64,000 bases of DNA from Nocardia concava NBRC 100430 (GTDB lineage: Bacteria > Actinomycetota > Actinomycetes > Mycobacteriales > Mycobacteriaceae), in NCBI RefSeq assembly GCF_000308815.1, contig NZ_BAFX01000082.1, positions 1 through 64,000 on the forward strand, written 5' to 3'. Position 1 is the stretch's first letter; every line of letters starts with the position of its first letter. Below the pieces are notes generated by a model. That model saw only the letters and a list, made by a program, of their open reading frames with translations. It did not search any database and was not told the origin of the DNA. Positions 34,157 to 43,672 of the stretch are shown here, in pieces. The translations under genes were made by a program, and so were the position numbers.

Positions 34157-35134
34157 GTGCTGACTCGCGCCTTCCAGCGACTTGCCGATCTGTTCCCGAT
34201 GCCTTCCCTGCGGGTGCAGCGACTCATCGCGCTCCTGGTCATCCTGACCCAGGCCGGAATCTCGGTGACCGGCGCGGTCGTCCGCGTCACCTCCTCGGGT
34301 CTGGGCTGCCCCACCTGGCCGCAGTGCTTCCCCGGCAGCTTCGTGCCGACCGCGGTGGCCGAGGTACCGGTGCTGCATCAGGTGGTCGAATTCAGCAACC
34401 GCATGCTGACTTTCGTGGTCTCGCTGGCCGCGGCGGCGATCGTGCTCGCGGTGACGCGGGCGCGGCGGCGGCGCGAGGTGCTGGTGTACGCGTGGCTGAT
34501 GCCCGGCGGGACCGTGCTGCAGGCGGTGATCGGCGGTATCACCGTGCGCACCGGACTGCTGTGGTGGACGGTCGCGGTGCACCTGCTGGCCTCGATGCTG
34601 ATGGTGTGGCTGGCGACGCTGCTGTGGGCCAAGATCGGCGAGCCCGATGACGGCATCGCTACCGTGCAGGTGCCCAAACCGCTGCGGGTGCTGACCGTAT
34701 TGAGCGGTCTCGCGCTGACCGCCACGCTCATCGCGGGCACCCTGGTCACCGGTGCGGGTCCGCACGCGGGTGACAAGAGCGCCGCAAAGCCGGTCGAACG
34801 CCTTCAGGTCGAGATCACCACCCTGGTGCACCTGCACGCGGAACTGCTGGTCGCTTATCTCGCGCTGCTGGTGGGCCTTGCCTGCGGCCTGGCCGCGGTC
34901 GGCATGAACAAGACGATCTACACCCGCCTGGTGGTGGTCATCGCACTGGTCCTCGCCCAGGCCGGCATCGGCATCGTCCAGTACTTCACCCACGTCCCGG
35001 CCGCCCTGGTGGCATTCCACGTCGGCGGCGCGGCCGCCTGCACCGCCGCCACCGCCGCCCTCTGGGCCGCCATGCGCACCCGCGAAGCGCTACCCGCGTC
35101 GACCTCCAAGCCCGCGGGCAAAATCAGCGCCTGA
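34157..35134 (+). CDS. ctaA: Haem A synthase CtaA
   Basis: Converts haem O to haem A for cytochrome aa3. The product of about 325 residues has eight membrane segments. SVTGAVVRVTSSGLGCPTWP with the periplasmic cysteine and HQVVEFSNRMLT with a haem histidine occur in the first half; the second half repeats the pattern with LVTGAGPHAGD, HLHAELL and FHVGGA. GTG 34157 (VLTRAFQRL) or ATG 34133 may be the start. It works with CtaB, encoded at the end of this window. Confidence 0.93.
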   Translation: MLTRAFQRLADLFPMPSLRVQRLIALLVILTQAGISVTGAVVRVTSSGLGCPTWPQCFPGSFVPTAVAEVPVLHQVVEFSNRMLTFVVSLAAAAIVLAVTRARRRREVLVYAWLMPGGTVLQAVIGGITVRTGLLWWTVAVHLLASMLMVWLATLLWAKIGEPDDGIATVQVPKPLRVLTVLSGLALTATLIAGTLVTGAGPHAGDKSAAKPVERLQVEITTLVHLHAELLVAYLALLVGLACGLAAVGMNKTIYTRLVVVIALVLAQAGIGIVQYFTHVPAALVAFHVGGAAACTAATAALWAAMRTREALPASTSKPAGKISA

Positions 35135-35140
35135 CCTCCG

Positions 35141-35635
35141 CTACGCGCCCGGACCGCCGACCGGCGCCACACGCGGCCGGGCAATCGGCGGCCGCAGCAG
35201 GGTGGGCGGGGCTGTCGGCAGCTGCCCGGGAGTCGCCTCGATCAGCGGCTGCCGATACACCATCTGCGTCTCGGTGACCTCGGCCCGCCCGTGCGGCGTC
35301 GCGGCGCCGAGCTCGTCCAGATTCACGAACACGATCTTCTCGATGGTGAGCACCGGCTGCCCGGTCCCCTTGTTGCGCACCTCGCAGCCCAACGTGATGG
35401 AGGTGCGCCCGAATTCGCGCACCACGACCCCGAGCTCGATGACATCGCCCATCCGCACCGGATTGATGAAATTGATCTCCGAGATGAACTTGGTGACCAG
35501 CCGCGAATTGTTCAACTGCCCGGCCGCGTAGATCGCGGCCTCCTCGTCCAGCCAGGCCAGCAGCGTCCCGCCGAACAACGAGCCATTCGGATTCAGATCC
35601 TGCGGCTTGATCCAGCGTCGCGTGTGGAAAATCAT
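35141..35635 (-). CDS. Acyl-CoA thioesterase, hotdog fold
   Basis: Single hotdog domain of about 120 residues in a 164-residue protein. The active-site region LNPNGSLFGGTLLAWLDEEAAI has the Asn and Asp/Glu pair of the YciA/BFIT group, followed by INFINPVRMGDVIELGVVV. The last 40 residues are proline-rich and probably unstructured. It converges with ctaA with a 6-base gap. The acyl-CoA substrate is not indicated. Confidence 0.87.
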   Translation of the reverse strand: MIFHTRRWIKPQDLNPNGSLFGGTLLAWLDEEAAIYAAGQLNNSRLVTKFISEINFINPVRMGDVIELGVVVREFGRTSITLGCEVRNKGTGQPVLTIEKIVFVNLDELGAATPHGRAEVTETQMVYRQPLIEATPGQLPTAPPTLLRPPIARPRVAPVGGPGA

Positions 35636-35754
35636 CGAAAGTACCGTCCTTCTTGTCCCGTGAGTGGAAATCGAGCGGTACAGCCGAACGCAGCGTACTC
35701 CCGCTTGACCAGCCCCTTTCCCCCGGCTCGCCCCCGCCACCCGGTCCGGGCAGG

Positions 35755-36414
35755 ATGAACGATGTGACTCGGCTGATCGACGACGCCCACCTGGAAAAGA
35801 CTGCGGTAGTGGCGAATTCCGCGATGAACCGAGACCGTCGACTACCCGCCTACCGCCGCGAGCTCGGCTTCGACCCGATCGCCTGGCTGACCGACCGTCC
35901 CGGTCCGCAGCGGTGGCTGGATGTCGGGTGCGGCAGCGGACATGCACTGTTCGAGGCCGCCGACGCGATGTCCGGGGCTGTCGAGATCGTCGGGCTCGAT
36001 TTGGTCGGCTACTTCGGCGGTAACGCGCGGCCGGGCATCGAGTTGGTCACCGGGTCGGTGCTGAGCTGGGAGCCCAACGCACCCTTCGACCTCATTACCA
36101 GCGTGCATGCCCTGCACTACGTGGGCGACAAGCTGGCGGCGCTGACCCGGATGTCCGCATGGCTCACGACTGATGGGGTGCTCGCGGCGAATTTCGAGAC
36201 CGCTTCGATTCGTGATGCCGACGGGGCTCCGCTCGGCAGGCGTTTGGGTTCGGCGTTGCGACGCAACGGGTTCGGCTACAACGCGCGGACGCATCGGCTC
36301 ACGCGGACCGGAAACGCACTCCCCCAGTGGGATTTTCAGTACGTGGGTGCCGATGCCCAGGCCGGGCCCAACTACACCGGGCAGGATGCCGTGGCCTCGC
36401 ATTACCGGGGCTGA
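35755..36414 (+). CDS. Class I SAM-dependent methyltransferase
   Basis: Protein of 219 residues. Motif I is WLDVGCGSGHALFEAAD (about residues 57-73), motif II is EIVGLDLVGYFG and motif IV is PFDLITSVHALHYV. It falls in the general Rossmann methyltransferase class; the acceptor is unknown. The C-terminus (DFQYVGADAQAGPNYTGQDA) is not typical of small-molecule methyltransferases I know. The ATG at 35755 follows CAGG, a weak ribosome-binding site. Confidence 0.8.
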   Translation: MNDVTRLIDDAHLEKTAVVANSAMNRDRRLPAYRRELGFDPIAWLTDRPGPQRWLDVGCGSGHALFEAADAMSGAVEIVGLDLVGYFGGNARPGIELVTGSVLSWEPNAPFDLITSVHALHYVGDKLAALTRMSAWLTTDGVLAANFETASIRDADGAPLGRRLGSALRRNGFGYNARTHRLTRTGNALPQWDFQYVGADAQAGPNYTGQDAVASHYRG

Positions 36415-36527
36415 TTCGGCCGCCGGTCGGTTCTCGCGTCTCGGGGTGTGCACCGAGGGTTTCCCCCGACTCTCATTACCTATCGAGGGCGATGTCCGAG
36501 TTGCTGGGGGCGAACTAGCATCCGGTC

Positions 36528-37700
36528 ATGAGATCCGCCAAGCTAGCGCGCAAGAGCCTTGTCGGTCGAATCGCGGCCGCCGGAACCGTCGTCGGAGTTC
36601 TCTGCGCGGCGGCGGCATGTGGCGACGATCCCGCACCGAACGCCGGGCCGTTGTCTGCTTCGGGGCGCGCCGACGTGCAGAAAGCGCTGGATTCCGCAGT
36701 GGCGGCGGGGATTCTCGGGGTGCAGGTGGTCGTCACCGAACATGGCCGCGAGTGGACCGCGACGTCGGGTGTCGGTGATATCGCCACCGGTGCCCCGTTC
36801 CCGCCGGGCGCGCACGTGCGGATCGGCAGCAACACCAAGGCATTCGTCGCGACCGTCGCGATGCAGCTCGTCACCGAAGGCTCCGTCGATCTCGACGCGC
36901 CTATCGGACACTATCTCCCCAGCGTGGTGCAGGGTCCCGGCATCGACGGAAACCGCATCACCGTCCGAAACCTGATGCAGCACACCAGCGGCCTGCCCGA
37001 ATACCTGGAACTCCCCGAACTCCAAGATGATTCGGAAGACGCCCTGACCAAACACTTCGACACCGCCGACCTGGTCCGCCACGTCATGACCTACCCCGCC
37101 CACTTCGAACCCGGCGCGAAAGCCGAGTACAGCAACACCAACTACCTGCTCGTCGGCATGCTCGTGGAAAAGGTGACCGGCCACACCGTCGCCGATGAGG
37201 TAACCCGCCGCATCACCGCCCCGTTGGGCCTGCACGAGACCTACTTCCCCGCCCCCGGCGACACCGACCTCCGCGCTCCCCACCCCCAGGGCTACGAACA
37301 GGTCGACGGCAAACCTCTCGACGTCACCAGACTCGACCCTTCCTGGGCAGGCAGCGCCGGCGAGCTGATCTCCACCGCAGCCGACACCAACCGTTTCTTC
37401 ACCGCCCTCCTCACCGAATCCCTGCTCCCCCCAACCCAACTCGCCACCATGCGAGCCAACCCCCAACCCCTCACCAATCGCCCCGGCTACTCCTATGGCC
37501 TCGGCCTCACCACCGCCCCCACCCCTTGCGGCATCCAGATCTGGGGCCACGGCGGCTCCATTCCCGGCTTCAGCACCTTCAACGCCGTCACCCCCACCGG
37601 CCGAGCCGTCACCCTCATCGCCAACCTCCGCGCCTCCGACCCCGGCCCCGTCGAAGCCCTCCAAAAGGCTTTCGACACCACCCTCTGCGCCGCCGACTGA
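36528..37700 (+). CDS. Serine hydrolase lipoprotein, beta-lactamase/DD-peptidase fold
   Basis: Extracellular protein of 390 residues. The N-terminal signal peptide ends in a lipobox (CAAAACGD, cysteine at about residue 31), so it should be membrane-anchored. The penicillin-binding fold motifs are SNTK (SxxK, near residue 105), YSNTNY (YxN, near 203) and HGGSIPG (HxG, near 340). This is the class C beta-lactamase/D-alanyl-D-alanine carboxypeptidase group; either esterase or carboxypeptidase activity is possible. The latter half is extremely rich in C-ending codons. Confidence 0.88.
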   Translation: MRSAKLARKSLVGRIAAAGTVVGVLCAAAACGDDPAPNAGPLSASGRADVQKALDSAVAAGILGVQVVVTEHGREWTATSGVGDIATGAPFPPGAHVRIGSNTKAFVATVAMQLVTEGSVDLDAPIGHYLPSVVQGPGIDGNRITVRNLMQHTSGLPEYLELPELQDDSEDALTKHFDTADLVRHVMTYPAHFEPGAKAEYSNTNYLLVGMLVEKVTGHTVADEVTRRITAPLGLHETYFPAPGDTDLRAPHPQGYEQVDGKPLDVTRLDPSWAGSAGELISTAADTNRFFTALLTESLLPPTQLATMRANPQPLTNRPGYSYGLGLTTAPTPCGIQIWGHGGSIPGFSTFNAVTPTGRAVTLIANLRASDPGPVEALQKAFDTTLCAAD

Positions 37701-37832
37701 CTCTCACCCGCATTCTGAGAGAGCGTTGTGGGGGCGGTAATGAACTGAACAGGAATGGTGGGTTCGGGGGTGGCGGAGGTGTTTTCGGGTGGATCTCGTC
37801 AGTAGCGTTCGGGGCCTCGAAGGGGAGGTTCC

Positions 37833-40211
37833 GTGGTGTTCACTCGGTTGGGAGACGTGGTCTTTCGCTTCCGATATGGCGTTATCGGGGTTGTCGTGGG
37901 AGCTCTGCTCGCACTCGGGGCGTATGGACTGGGGTTGGAGGATCATCTCAGTCCGGGCGGGTTGGATGATCCGACCTCGGAGTCCGCGCGGGCCGCGCAA
38001 CTCGCGGATGCGGCCTACGGGCGCAGTCATCTCTCGGATGTGCTGGTGCTCTACACCACTCCGGAAGGTGGGAGCATCGACGATCCCGCGTTCAGCCGGA
38101 AGATCATCGACAATCTCAATCGCCTGCCCAAGGACCATCCCGATCAGATCGACAAGGTCAACGGCGCGTACTGGAAGACCGAAACCGGGGATTACGCACC
38201 CACTTTGGGAACGGCCGATAAGCAACACGCGTTCGCCTCGGTGGCGATCAAGGGCGACGACGACAACACGACCATGCGCCATTATCGAGAGGTCAAGGAC
38301 GCCTTCGCTATTGACGGCGTGACCGTGCAGGTCACCGGGCTGCAGCCGATCGCGGGGACGCTGTTCGACACCATGGCGCAGGATCAGCGGCGGATGGAGG
38401 TGCTGGCGCTGCCGGCCGTCGCGGTGTTGCTGTTCCTCATTTTCGGGGGCATCGTCGCCGCGTCGCTGCCGCTGATCGTGGGCGGGCTGACGATTGTCGG
38501 AGCCTCGGGCGTCGTCATGGCGATCACGAAGTTCACCGACGTGAACTCCTTTGTGAGCGCGGTCGTTTCGATGATCGGGTTCGGTCTGGCCATCGACTAC
38601 GGGCTGTTCATCGTCAGTCGCTTCCGGGAGGAGCTCGCCGAAGGCTACGACACTCGCGCGGCGGTGCGGCGCACGGTGATGACGGCCGGGCGCACCGTGG
38701 CGTCCTCGGCCACGATGATCATCGCGGCCAGTTCGGGCATGCTGCTGTTCCCGCAGGGATTCCTCAAATCGGTGGCCTACGGCACGATGGCGGCCGTGCT
38801 GCTGGCCGCGATCACCGCGATCACGCTGCTTCCGGCGATGCTGTCGGTGCTGGGTCCGCGGGTGGACAAGCTCGGGTGGAAACGGCTGCGCAAGACGAAG
38901 ACCGCCGCGGAAGTCGAGCATGGCATCTGGGGCAAGCTCACCGCCTGGGTGATGCGGAATCCGCTCAAAGCGTTGGTCCCGCTGACGATTCTGCTGCTAC
39001 TGCTGATCATTCCGGTGAAGAACCTGGCGTTCGGCGGTCTCGACGAAACCTATCTGCCACCGGACAATTCGACTCGGCTGGCGCAGGCCGACTTCGACCG
39101 GCTCTTCCCGGTGCGCAAGGCCGATCCGATCCAGCTGGTCATCGTCACCGACAATCCGCGCAGCATCGGCGCGATCATCTCGCAGGCCAATCACGCCCCC
39201 GGGCTCGCCGCACGCGCCGGCTTCGAGATCAAGGCCACGCCACCGAACGGGTCCAATGTCTGGACCACCTCCGCCGCGCTCGCCGACAACAACAATGCCG
39301 GGCAGACGATCGACTACCTGCGATCCATGGAAATCCCGGACGGCGCAACAGTTCTCGTCGGCGGTCAGCCCGCCATCCAGCAGGACAGCGTCGACTCGCT
39401 GCTGAGCCGCATGCCGCTGATGATCCTGATGGTGTTGTTCGTGACGATGGTGCTGATGTTCCTCACGTTCGGTTCGGTCGTGCTGCCCATCAAGGCCGCC
39501 CTGATGAGCGCCCTCGGCCTCGGCTCCACCCTCGGCATCCTGACCTGGATCTTCATCGACGGACACGGCGCTTCCCTGCTGAACTTCACCCCGGGCCCGA
39601 TCACCTCACCGGTACTCGTCCTGATCATCGCGATCATCTACGGCTTGTCCATCGACTACGAGGTATTCCTCCTGTCCCGCATGGTCGAAGCCCGCACCCG
39701 CGGCGCGAGCACCACCGAAGCGGTCCACATCGGCACGGCCCAAACCGGCCGCATCATCACCGCCGCCGCCCTCATCCTGCTCGTCGTCACCGGAGCCTTC
39801 GCCTTCTCCGATCTGGTCATGATGAAATACATCGCCTTCGGCATGGTCTCGGCCCTCTTCATCGACGCCACGGTCCTGCGCATGCTCCTGGTCCCCGCCA
39901 CCATGAAACTCCTCGGCGACGACTGCTGGTGGGCACCGACCTGGATGAAGAAAATCCAGCAGAGGATCGGCCTCGGCGAACCACTCCTCGACGACGAACT
40001 CCCCGGCGGCGGCGAGATGGTGAACCTGGCCGAAACCACCCCGATCACCGACCCTGTGACCGAACAAATCGCCCTGCTGCCCAACGGGATCCCGGCCACC
40101 GGGCCACGATCTTCCCGCAGGGTCCGTCCCCGCAGAATCAACAGCGACGCACCGACGGTTAGACTCGACGACACCGGCGCCGGTCTGCCCGAAAATCCGG
40201 TGGCCCGATAG
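37833..40211 (+). CDS. MMPL-family RND transporter
   Basis: Large inner-membrane exporter of 792 residues with two MMPL halves, each a large extracytoplasmic loop and a bundle of helices. Proton-relay regions are MIGFGLAIDYGLFIVSRFREEL (about residues 245-266) and YGLSIDYEVFLLSRMVEA (about 605-622). Such proteins export envelope lipids or siderophores in mycolic-acid bacteria; the cargo here is unknown. The GTG start at 37833 has GGGAGGTTCC in front. The C-terminal tail of about 80 residues is charged. No partner lipid-synthesis gene is adjacent. Confidence 0.92.
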   Translation: MVFTRLGDVVFRFRYGVIGVVVGALLALGAYGLGLEDHLSPGGLDDPTSESARAAQLADAAYGRSHLSDVLVLYTTPEGGSIDDPAFSRKIIDNLNRLPKDHPDQIDKVNGAYWKTETGDYAPTLGTADKQHAFASVAIKGDDDNTTMRHYREVKDAFAIDGVTVQVTGLQPIAGTLFDTMAQDQRRMEVLALPAVAVLLFLIFGGIVAASLPLIVGGLTIVGASGVVMAITKFTDVNSFVSAVVSMIGFGLAIDYGLFIVSRFREELAEGYDTRAAVRRTVMTAGRTVASSATMIIAASSGMLLFPQGFLKSVAYGTMAAVLLAAITAITLLPAMLSVLGPRVDKLGWKRLRKTKTAAEVEHGIWGKLTAWVMRNPLKALVPLTILLLLLIIPVKNLAFGGLDETYLPPDNSTRLAQADFDRLFPVRKADPIQLVIVTDNPRSIGAIISQANHAPGLAARAGFEIKATPPNGSNVWTTSAALADNNNAGQTIDYLRSMEIPDGATVLVGGQPAIQQDSVDSLLSRMPLMILMVLFVTMVLMFLTFGSVVLPIKAALMSALGLGSTLGILTWIFIDGHGASLLNFTPGPITSPVLVLIIAIIYGLSIDYEVFLLSRMVEARTRGASTTEAVHIGTAQTGRIITAAALILLVVTGAFAFSDLVMMKYIAFGMVSALFIDATVLRMLLVPATMKLLGDDCWWAPTWMKKIQQRIGLGEPLLDDELPGGGEMVNLAETTPITDPVTEQIALLPNGIPATGPRSSRRVRPRRINSDAPTVRLDDTGAGLPENPVAR

Positions 40212-40236
40212 CTCGACGGCACCCTAGGGTCGCGCG

Positions 40237-41292
40237 GTGACTGAAATCGGAAGCGGCGACCCTGGCTCGCCGGTGGAACCGGTTTGGGCGGCGCCGGATT
40301 CACTGCTCGGCTTGATCCAACGGGGACGGGGCGCCTCCTATCGCATGGCGCTGACCGAGCGGGAGGCTGCTGCGGAGTTTGTGGTCGATGCGTTGATTCC
40401 GTTCCATCGCCATCCCGACGGCGAAGGATCGGTCGACGACGTGCTCACGCTCGCCGACGACCAACAGCTTCGCTGCATGGTCGGTCGCTACTGCGACTTT
40501 TCGAATCCCCTGTGGCCCGAGTGGCGATCAGCGAGTCCGCGAATGGAGCGGATCATGGCGGCCGAAGAAGGCAAACGGCAGGTACCGCGGACAGGACCGG
40601 GGGTTGGGAGCTCCGCGCGCCTGGCTGCCGACCGACAACGAATATTGGCCGCTGCGGCGGACGCGGGGCTGACATGGCCTGCTTCATCGGGCGAACTCTC
40701 GGATGAGCAATGGGAGACAACGCTTTTGAGGGTTGGGCCGCAACTGCTCGAGGACGAGTCCTTGCCGATGGCGTTCCGGGGCGCGATACGCCGGCAGATG
40801 AGACACCTGCGCCCAGCCCACGCACTGGTGTGGGCCAGGGCGAACGCTGATTTGGATACCGATACCGGCTATTACGCGCTGTTACGGCTCGCCGAGGTCG
40901 GTGAGGAATCCGATGTGCATCGATTGTTCGAGTATCTGACGGCTGCCTGCGCGGCTGGCAATGAGCACATCGGTGCACAGTGTGCCCTCGTTGCCGGGCT
41001 CACGCGGCTGAGCTACGCACCTGCGACAGCCACCATCGAGGGGTTGTTCGACAGCACCGTTTACTCGTATCTACGGAGGCGGTGTGCCGTCGCATTAGCC
41101 GGTCTCTCAACGGATTTCGCTCGCGGTAGGGCGGTGGAGTGCCTCACCGACTGTGAATCCGAGACGCGTGGGGTCGGGATCGCTTCTGTCGATGTGTCGG
41201 TTTCGGGGGTTCGGGAAGCGTTGATGCGAGTTGCCGGGGATGCGATGGAGGAGGACGAGAACCGGCGGGCTGCGGCTGTAAGGGTTCTTTAA
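40237..41292 (+). CDS. Hypothetical protein with HEAT-like repeats
   Basis: Soluble, mostly helical protein of 351 residues. The second half has repeated helix pairs such as YYALLRLAEVGEESDVHRLF, CALVAGLTRLSYAPATATIE and CAVALAGLSTDFARGRAVEC, which resemble HEAT repeats; the first half has no recognisable fold. I do not know the family. Its base composition is a little less extreme than its neighbours. It follows the MMPL gene by 25 bases on the same strand but is probably separate. Confidence 0.55.
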   Translation: MTEIGSGDPGSPVEPVWAAPDSLLGLIQRGRGASYRMALTEREAAAEFVVDALIPFHRHPDGEGSVDDVLTLADDQQLRCMVGRYCDFSNPLWPEWRSASPRMERIMAAEEGKRQVPRTGPGVGSSARLAADRQRILAAAADAGLTWPASSGELSDEQWETTLLRVGPQLLEDESLPMAFRGAIRRQMRHLRPAHALVWARANADLDTDTGYYALLRLAEVGEESDVHRLFEYLTAACAAGNEHIGAQCALVAGLTRLSYAPATATIEGLFDSTVYSYLRRRCAVALAGLSTDFARGRAVECLTDCESETRGVGIASVDVSVSGVREALMRVAGDAMEEDENRRAAAVRVL

Positions 41293-41371
41293 GGGAGATA
41301 TTGGGGGCCGTGAATACCTTCAGTCTCGTCGAAACAGAGTTCCGGGCAACCGGATTCGTATGGAGGTTGTC

Positions 41372-41758
41372 ATGGGTTCTTTCAGTGGTGGACGTAAGGT
41401 TGCGGCGGTTGTCGGCGCGCCGGTGGCGGCGGTTGCGGTGGGGGCGGCGGCCATGGCGATGACGGCGGCGCCCGCGCAGGCGGAGGCGGATCATCCCGGG
41501 GCTTGCATTGTGGTGCAGAATCATGCGGGGCGGACTACCACGGTCAGCATGAATTACCCGGCCGGATACAACGGGGACTGGACCATTTACCCGAACGAGT
41601 TGAGTGTGCTGCTGTACAACGGCGTCGCGGTCAAATCGCCGACCGGCAAATTCAACATTCAGAAGGATTCGGATCTGCAGGCGGTGTGGAATTACGAAGG
41701 TAATCGCGATCGCGATAAGGGTTGCAATGGGTCGTGGGTTGTCACGCTGAACAGCTGA
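41372..41758 (+). CDS. Small secreted protein, unknown
   Basis: Exported protein of 128 residues. A signal peptide (VAAVVGAPVAAVAVGAAAMA, cleavage after AQA near residue 36) is followed by a mature part of about 90 residues with two cysteines (GACIVV and KGCNGS) and a beta-rich pattern (TVSMNYPAGYNGDWTIYPNE). I do not recognise the family. ATG 41372 has GGAGG six bases upstream; the ATG at 41360 overlaps that site. Confidence 0.65.
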   Translation: MGSFSGGRKVAAVVGAPVAAVAVGAAAMAMTAAPAQAEADHPGACIVVQNHAGRTTTVSMNYPAGYNGDWTIYPNELSVLLYNGVAVKSPTGKFNIQKDSDLQAVWNYEGNRDRDKGCNGSWVVTLNS

Positions 41759-41774
41759 CGGCGGGGGCGCAGTA

Positions 41775-42617
41775 TCAGCCGGCGGGGCGCATCAGGCCGT
41801 GGGCGGTGGCGGAGGCGACCAGATCGCCTGTGCGGGTGAAGATCTGGATTCGGCTGTACATGCGGCTGCTGCCGGCGAAGGGGCTTTCGCAGCGCAGGAG
41901 CAGCCAGTCGTGCAGGGTGAACGGGCGGTGGAAGGTGATGGTCTGGGCGAGGAGGGCGGAGGTGCCGCGGCCGCCGCGGCGGGTGATCTCGTCATGGGGG
42001 TAGGGGCGCAGGGCTACGGGGCCGAGGAAGCCCTCGCTGCCGTGGGCCAGGAGGGCCCGGGCGATGCCGGGCAGGTCGGGGGCCTTGTCGCAGCGCATCC
42101 ACAGGTCGAGGGTCGGGGGGCCCGCGAGGTCGGGGGCGAGGGCGTCGGCTCCGCCGAAAGTCCGCACCTCCCACGGCAATAGCGCGCAGGGCAGTTCCTG
42201 GCATTGCTCGGGTGCGGGGACGGTGGCGGGGAGTTCGGCGTGGTGGTCGAGGAAGTCGGGTTCATCGATGCTGAGCATGACCAGGGCCCGGGCGTGTTCG
42301 CGCGCGTCCTGTCGGAAGGTCACCTGGACGGTTGCCAGCGCGCGGCCGGACTGCACGACCTCGACGTCCACCTCGACCTCGCGCCCGGCATCCCCGCCAC
42401 GCGGGAACACCCCGTGCAATGACTGGACGGCCATGTGCGGCACCGTGCGCTCGGCCGCGACGACAGCCTGGGCGAGGGTTTGGCTACCGAGGGTCGTCGG
42501 CAGCGTCGAGGTGACATTGCGGGCCAGGAAGCGGCCGGGACCGAGTTCGGTCAGCTCGAGCGCATCGAGCAGATCGCCCAGCTCCACGGTCGGCCACATA
42601 TGCGTTCCACCTGCCAT
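41775..42617 (-). CDS. Acyl-CoA thioesterase II-like protein, double hotdog
   Basis: Two hotdog domains in 280 residues, of the TesB type that hydrolyses medium- and long-chain acyl-CoA. The N-terminal domain has SQTLAQAVVAAERTVP and VQSLHGVFPRGGDAGREVEV; the C-terminal has LLAQTITFHRPFTLHDWLLL and ends ASATAHGLMRPAG. The ATG at 42617 (MAGGTHMWPTVELGDLL) is the likely start. It converges with the small secreted-protein gene. Confidence 0.87.
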   Translation of the reverse strand: MAGGTHMWPTVELGDLLDALELTELGPGRFLARNVTSTLPTTLGSQTLAQAVVAAERTVPHMAVQSLHGVFPRGGDAGREVEVDVEVVQSGRALATVQVTFRQDAREHARALVMLSIDEPDFLDHHAELPATVPAPEQCQELPCALLPWEVRTFGGADALAPDLAGPPTLDLWMRCDKAPDLPGIARALLAHGSEGFLGPVALRPYPHDEITRRGGRGTSALLAQTITFHRPFTLHDWLLLRCESPFAGSSRMYSRIQIFTRTGDLVASATAHGLMRPAG

Positions 42618-42739
42618 GGCGACATGCTCGCACAGGGCCCGACCCGCGAATTTCGAAGGTACGGCCATTCCCGCTGAGCGGGACAACCATTCGCGCAGAC
42701 CGTGTCACCGATGCCAGGCCTATTCGAAAGGCCTGGTGA

Positions 42740-43612
42740 TCAGCCGCGGTCGGCGACGACCAAATGGCCGCTGCTGAGGAATGAGCCGCGCTTGCCCTCG
42801 ACACCGGCCTCACGGGCGATCGTGAGCAGATCACGATCGCTCGTGACGGTGAAGCCGCGATCGGTCAGCACGGTGGCCATGGCCTCAGGAGTCCAACTGG
42901 AGCGCTGTGGTTCACGAGCCATGGGATTGGTGCGGCCGGTGAAGGACAGCAGGACTTCCATGGCTCGCCGACCGTAGTGGTAGAGGCGGTTGGGAGTCGG
43001 GTAGGTGACGATCAGGCGGCTGCCCGCGGCGCTGCGCTTGGCCACCTCGGTCACCGTCTCCCCTACTTCCGCGGGAGTCAGGTAGGGCACGACACCCTCC
43101 CAAATCCAAGTGGTGGGCCGCGATTCGTCGTGGCCCGCCTCGGTCAAGGCGGCGCCGAGTGAGTCCTTGCCGAAATCGACCGGGACGAAACGCACCGACG
43201 CCAGCGGCTCCCGCTCGCCCAGGCGTTCTCGCTTCTCGGCCTGTGAGGCAGGGTGATCCACCTCGAACACCGTGATCCCGGCCAATTCCGGCATGCGCCA
43301 GGCGCGCGCGTCCAGACCCGCTCCCAGGATGACCTGTTGCGGAAGTCCCTTCTCCCGCACCGCATCATCGATCGCGACGGTGCGGGCGGCGAGGACTTCC
43401 GAAGTGGCGGAGACGAATTCGTACTCCACGCGGGCGCCGAACGCCTTGGGCACCGCCCCGGCGCGCAGTTGCTCGACTATCTCGCGCTCATCATCGCGGA
43501 GGAGGTCGACCGCGACCGGATCGGAGAATCGCCCCACCCCCAGTCGCCCGTCCGCCACGGCACGGCCCTGGCAGACCAGGATCGCCGTCCGACTCGCTGC
43601 ACGCTCGGTCAT
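42740..43612 (-). CDS. SAM-dependent methyltransferase, leucine carboxyl methyltransferase-like
   Basis: The 290-residue protein belongs to the PPM/LCM group common in mycobacteria and nocardiae (TIGR00027 type). The SAM motif is QVILGAGLDARAWRM (about residues 93-107), followed by TVFEVDHPASQAEKRERL and WIWEGVVPYLTP. Substrates of this family are unknown; O-methylation of secondary metabolites is often assumed. It has a short intergenic gap to a second methyltransferase gene on the same strand. Confidence 0.87.
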   Translation of the reverse strand: MTERAASRTAILVCQGRAVADGRLGVGRFSDPVAVDLLRDDEREIVEQLRAGAVPKAFGARVEYEFVSATSEVLAARTVAIDDAVREKGLPQQVILGAGLDARAWRMPELAGITVFEVDHPASQAEKRERLGEREPLASVRFVPVDFGKDSLGAALTEAGHDESRPTTWIWEGVVPYLTPAEVGETVTEVAKRSAAGSRLIVTYPTPNRLYHYGRRAMEVLLSFTGRTNPMAREPQRSSWTPEAMATVLTDRGFTVTSDRDLLTIAREAGVEGKRGSFLSSGHLVVADRG

Positions 43613-43672
43613 GCGCCCATTATCTGCGCCCAGGCCACGGCACGCGCGACGGCACGAAGGTGGTGGTGTCGG

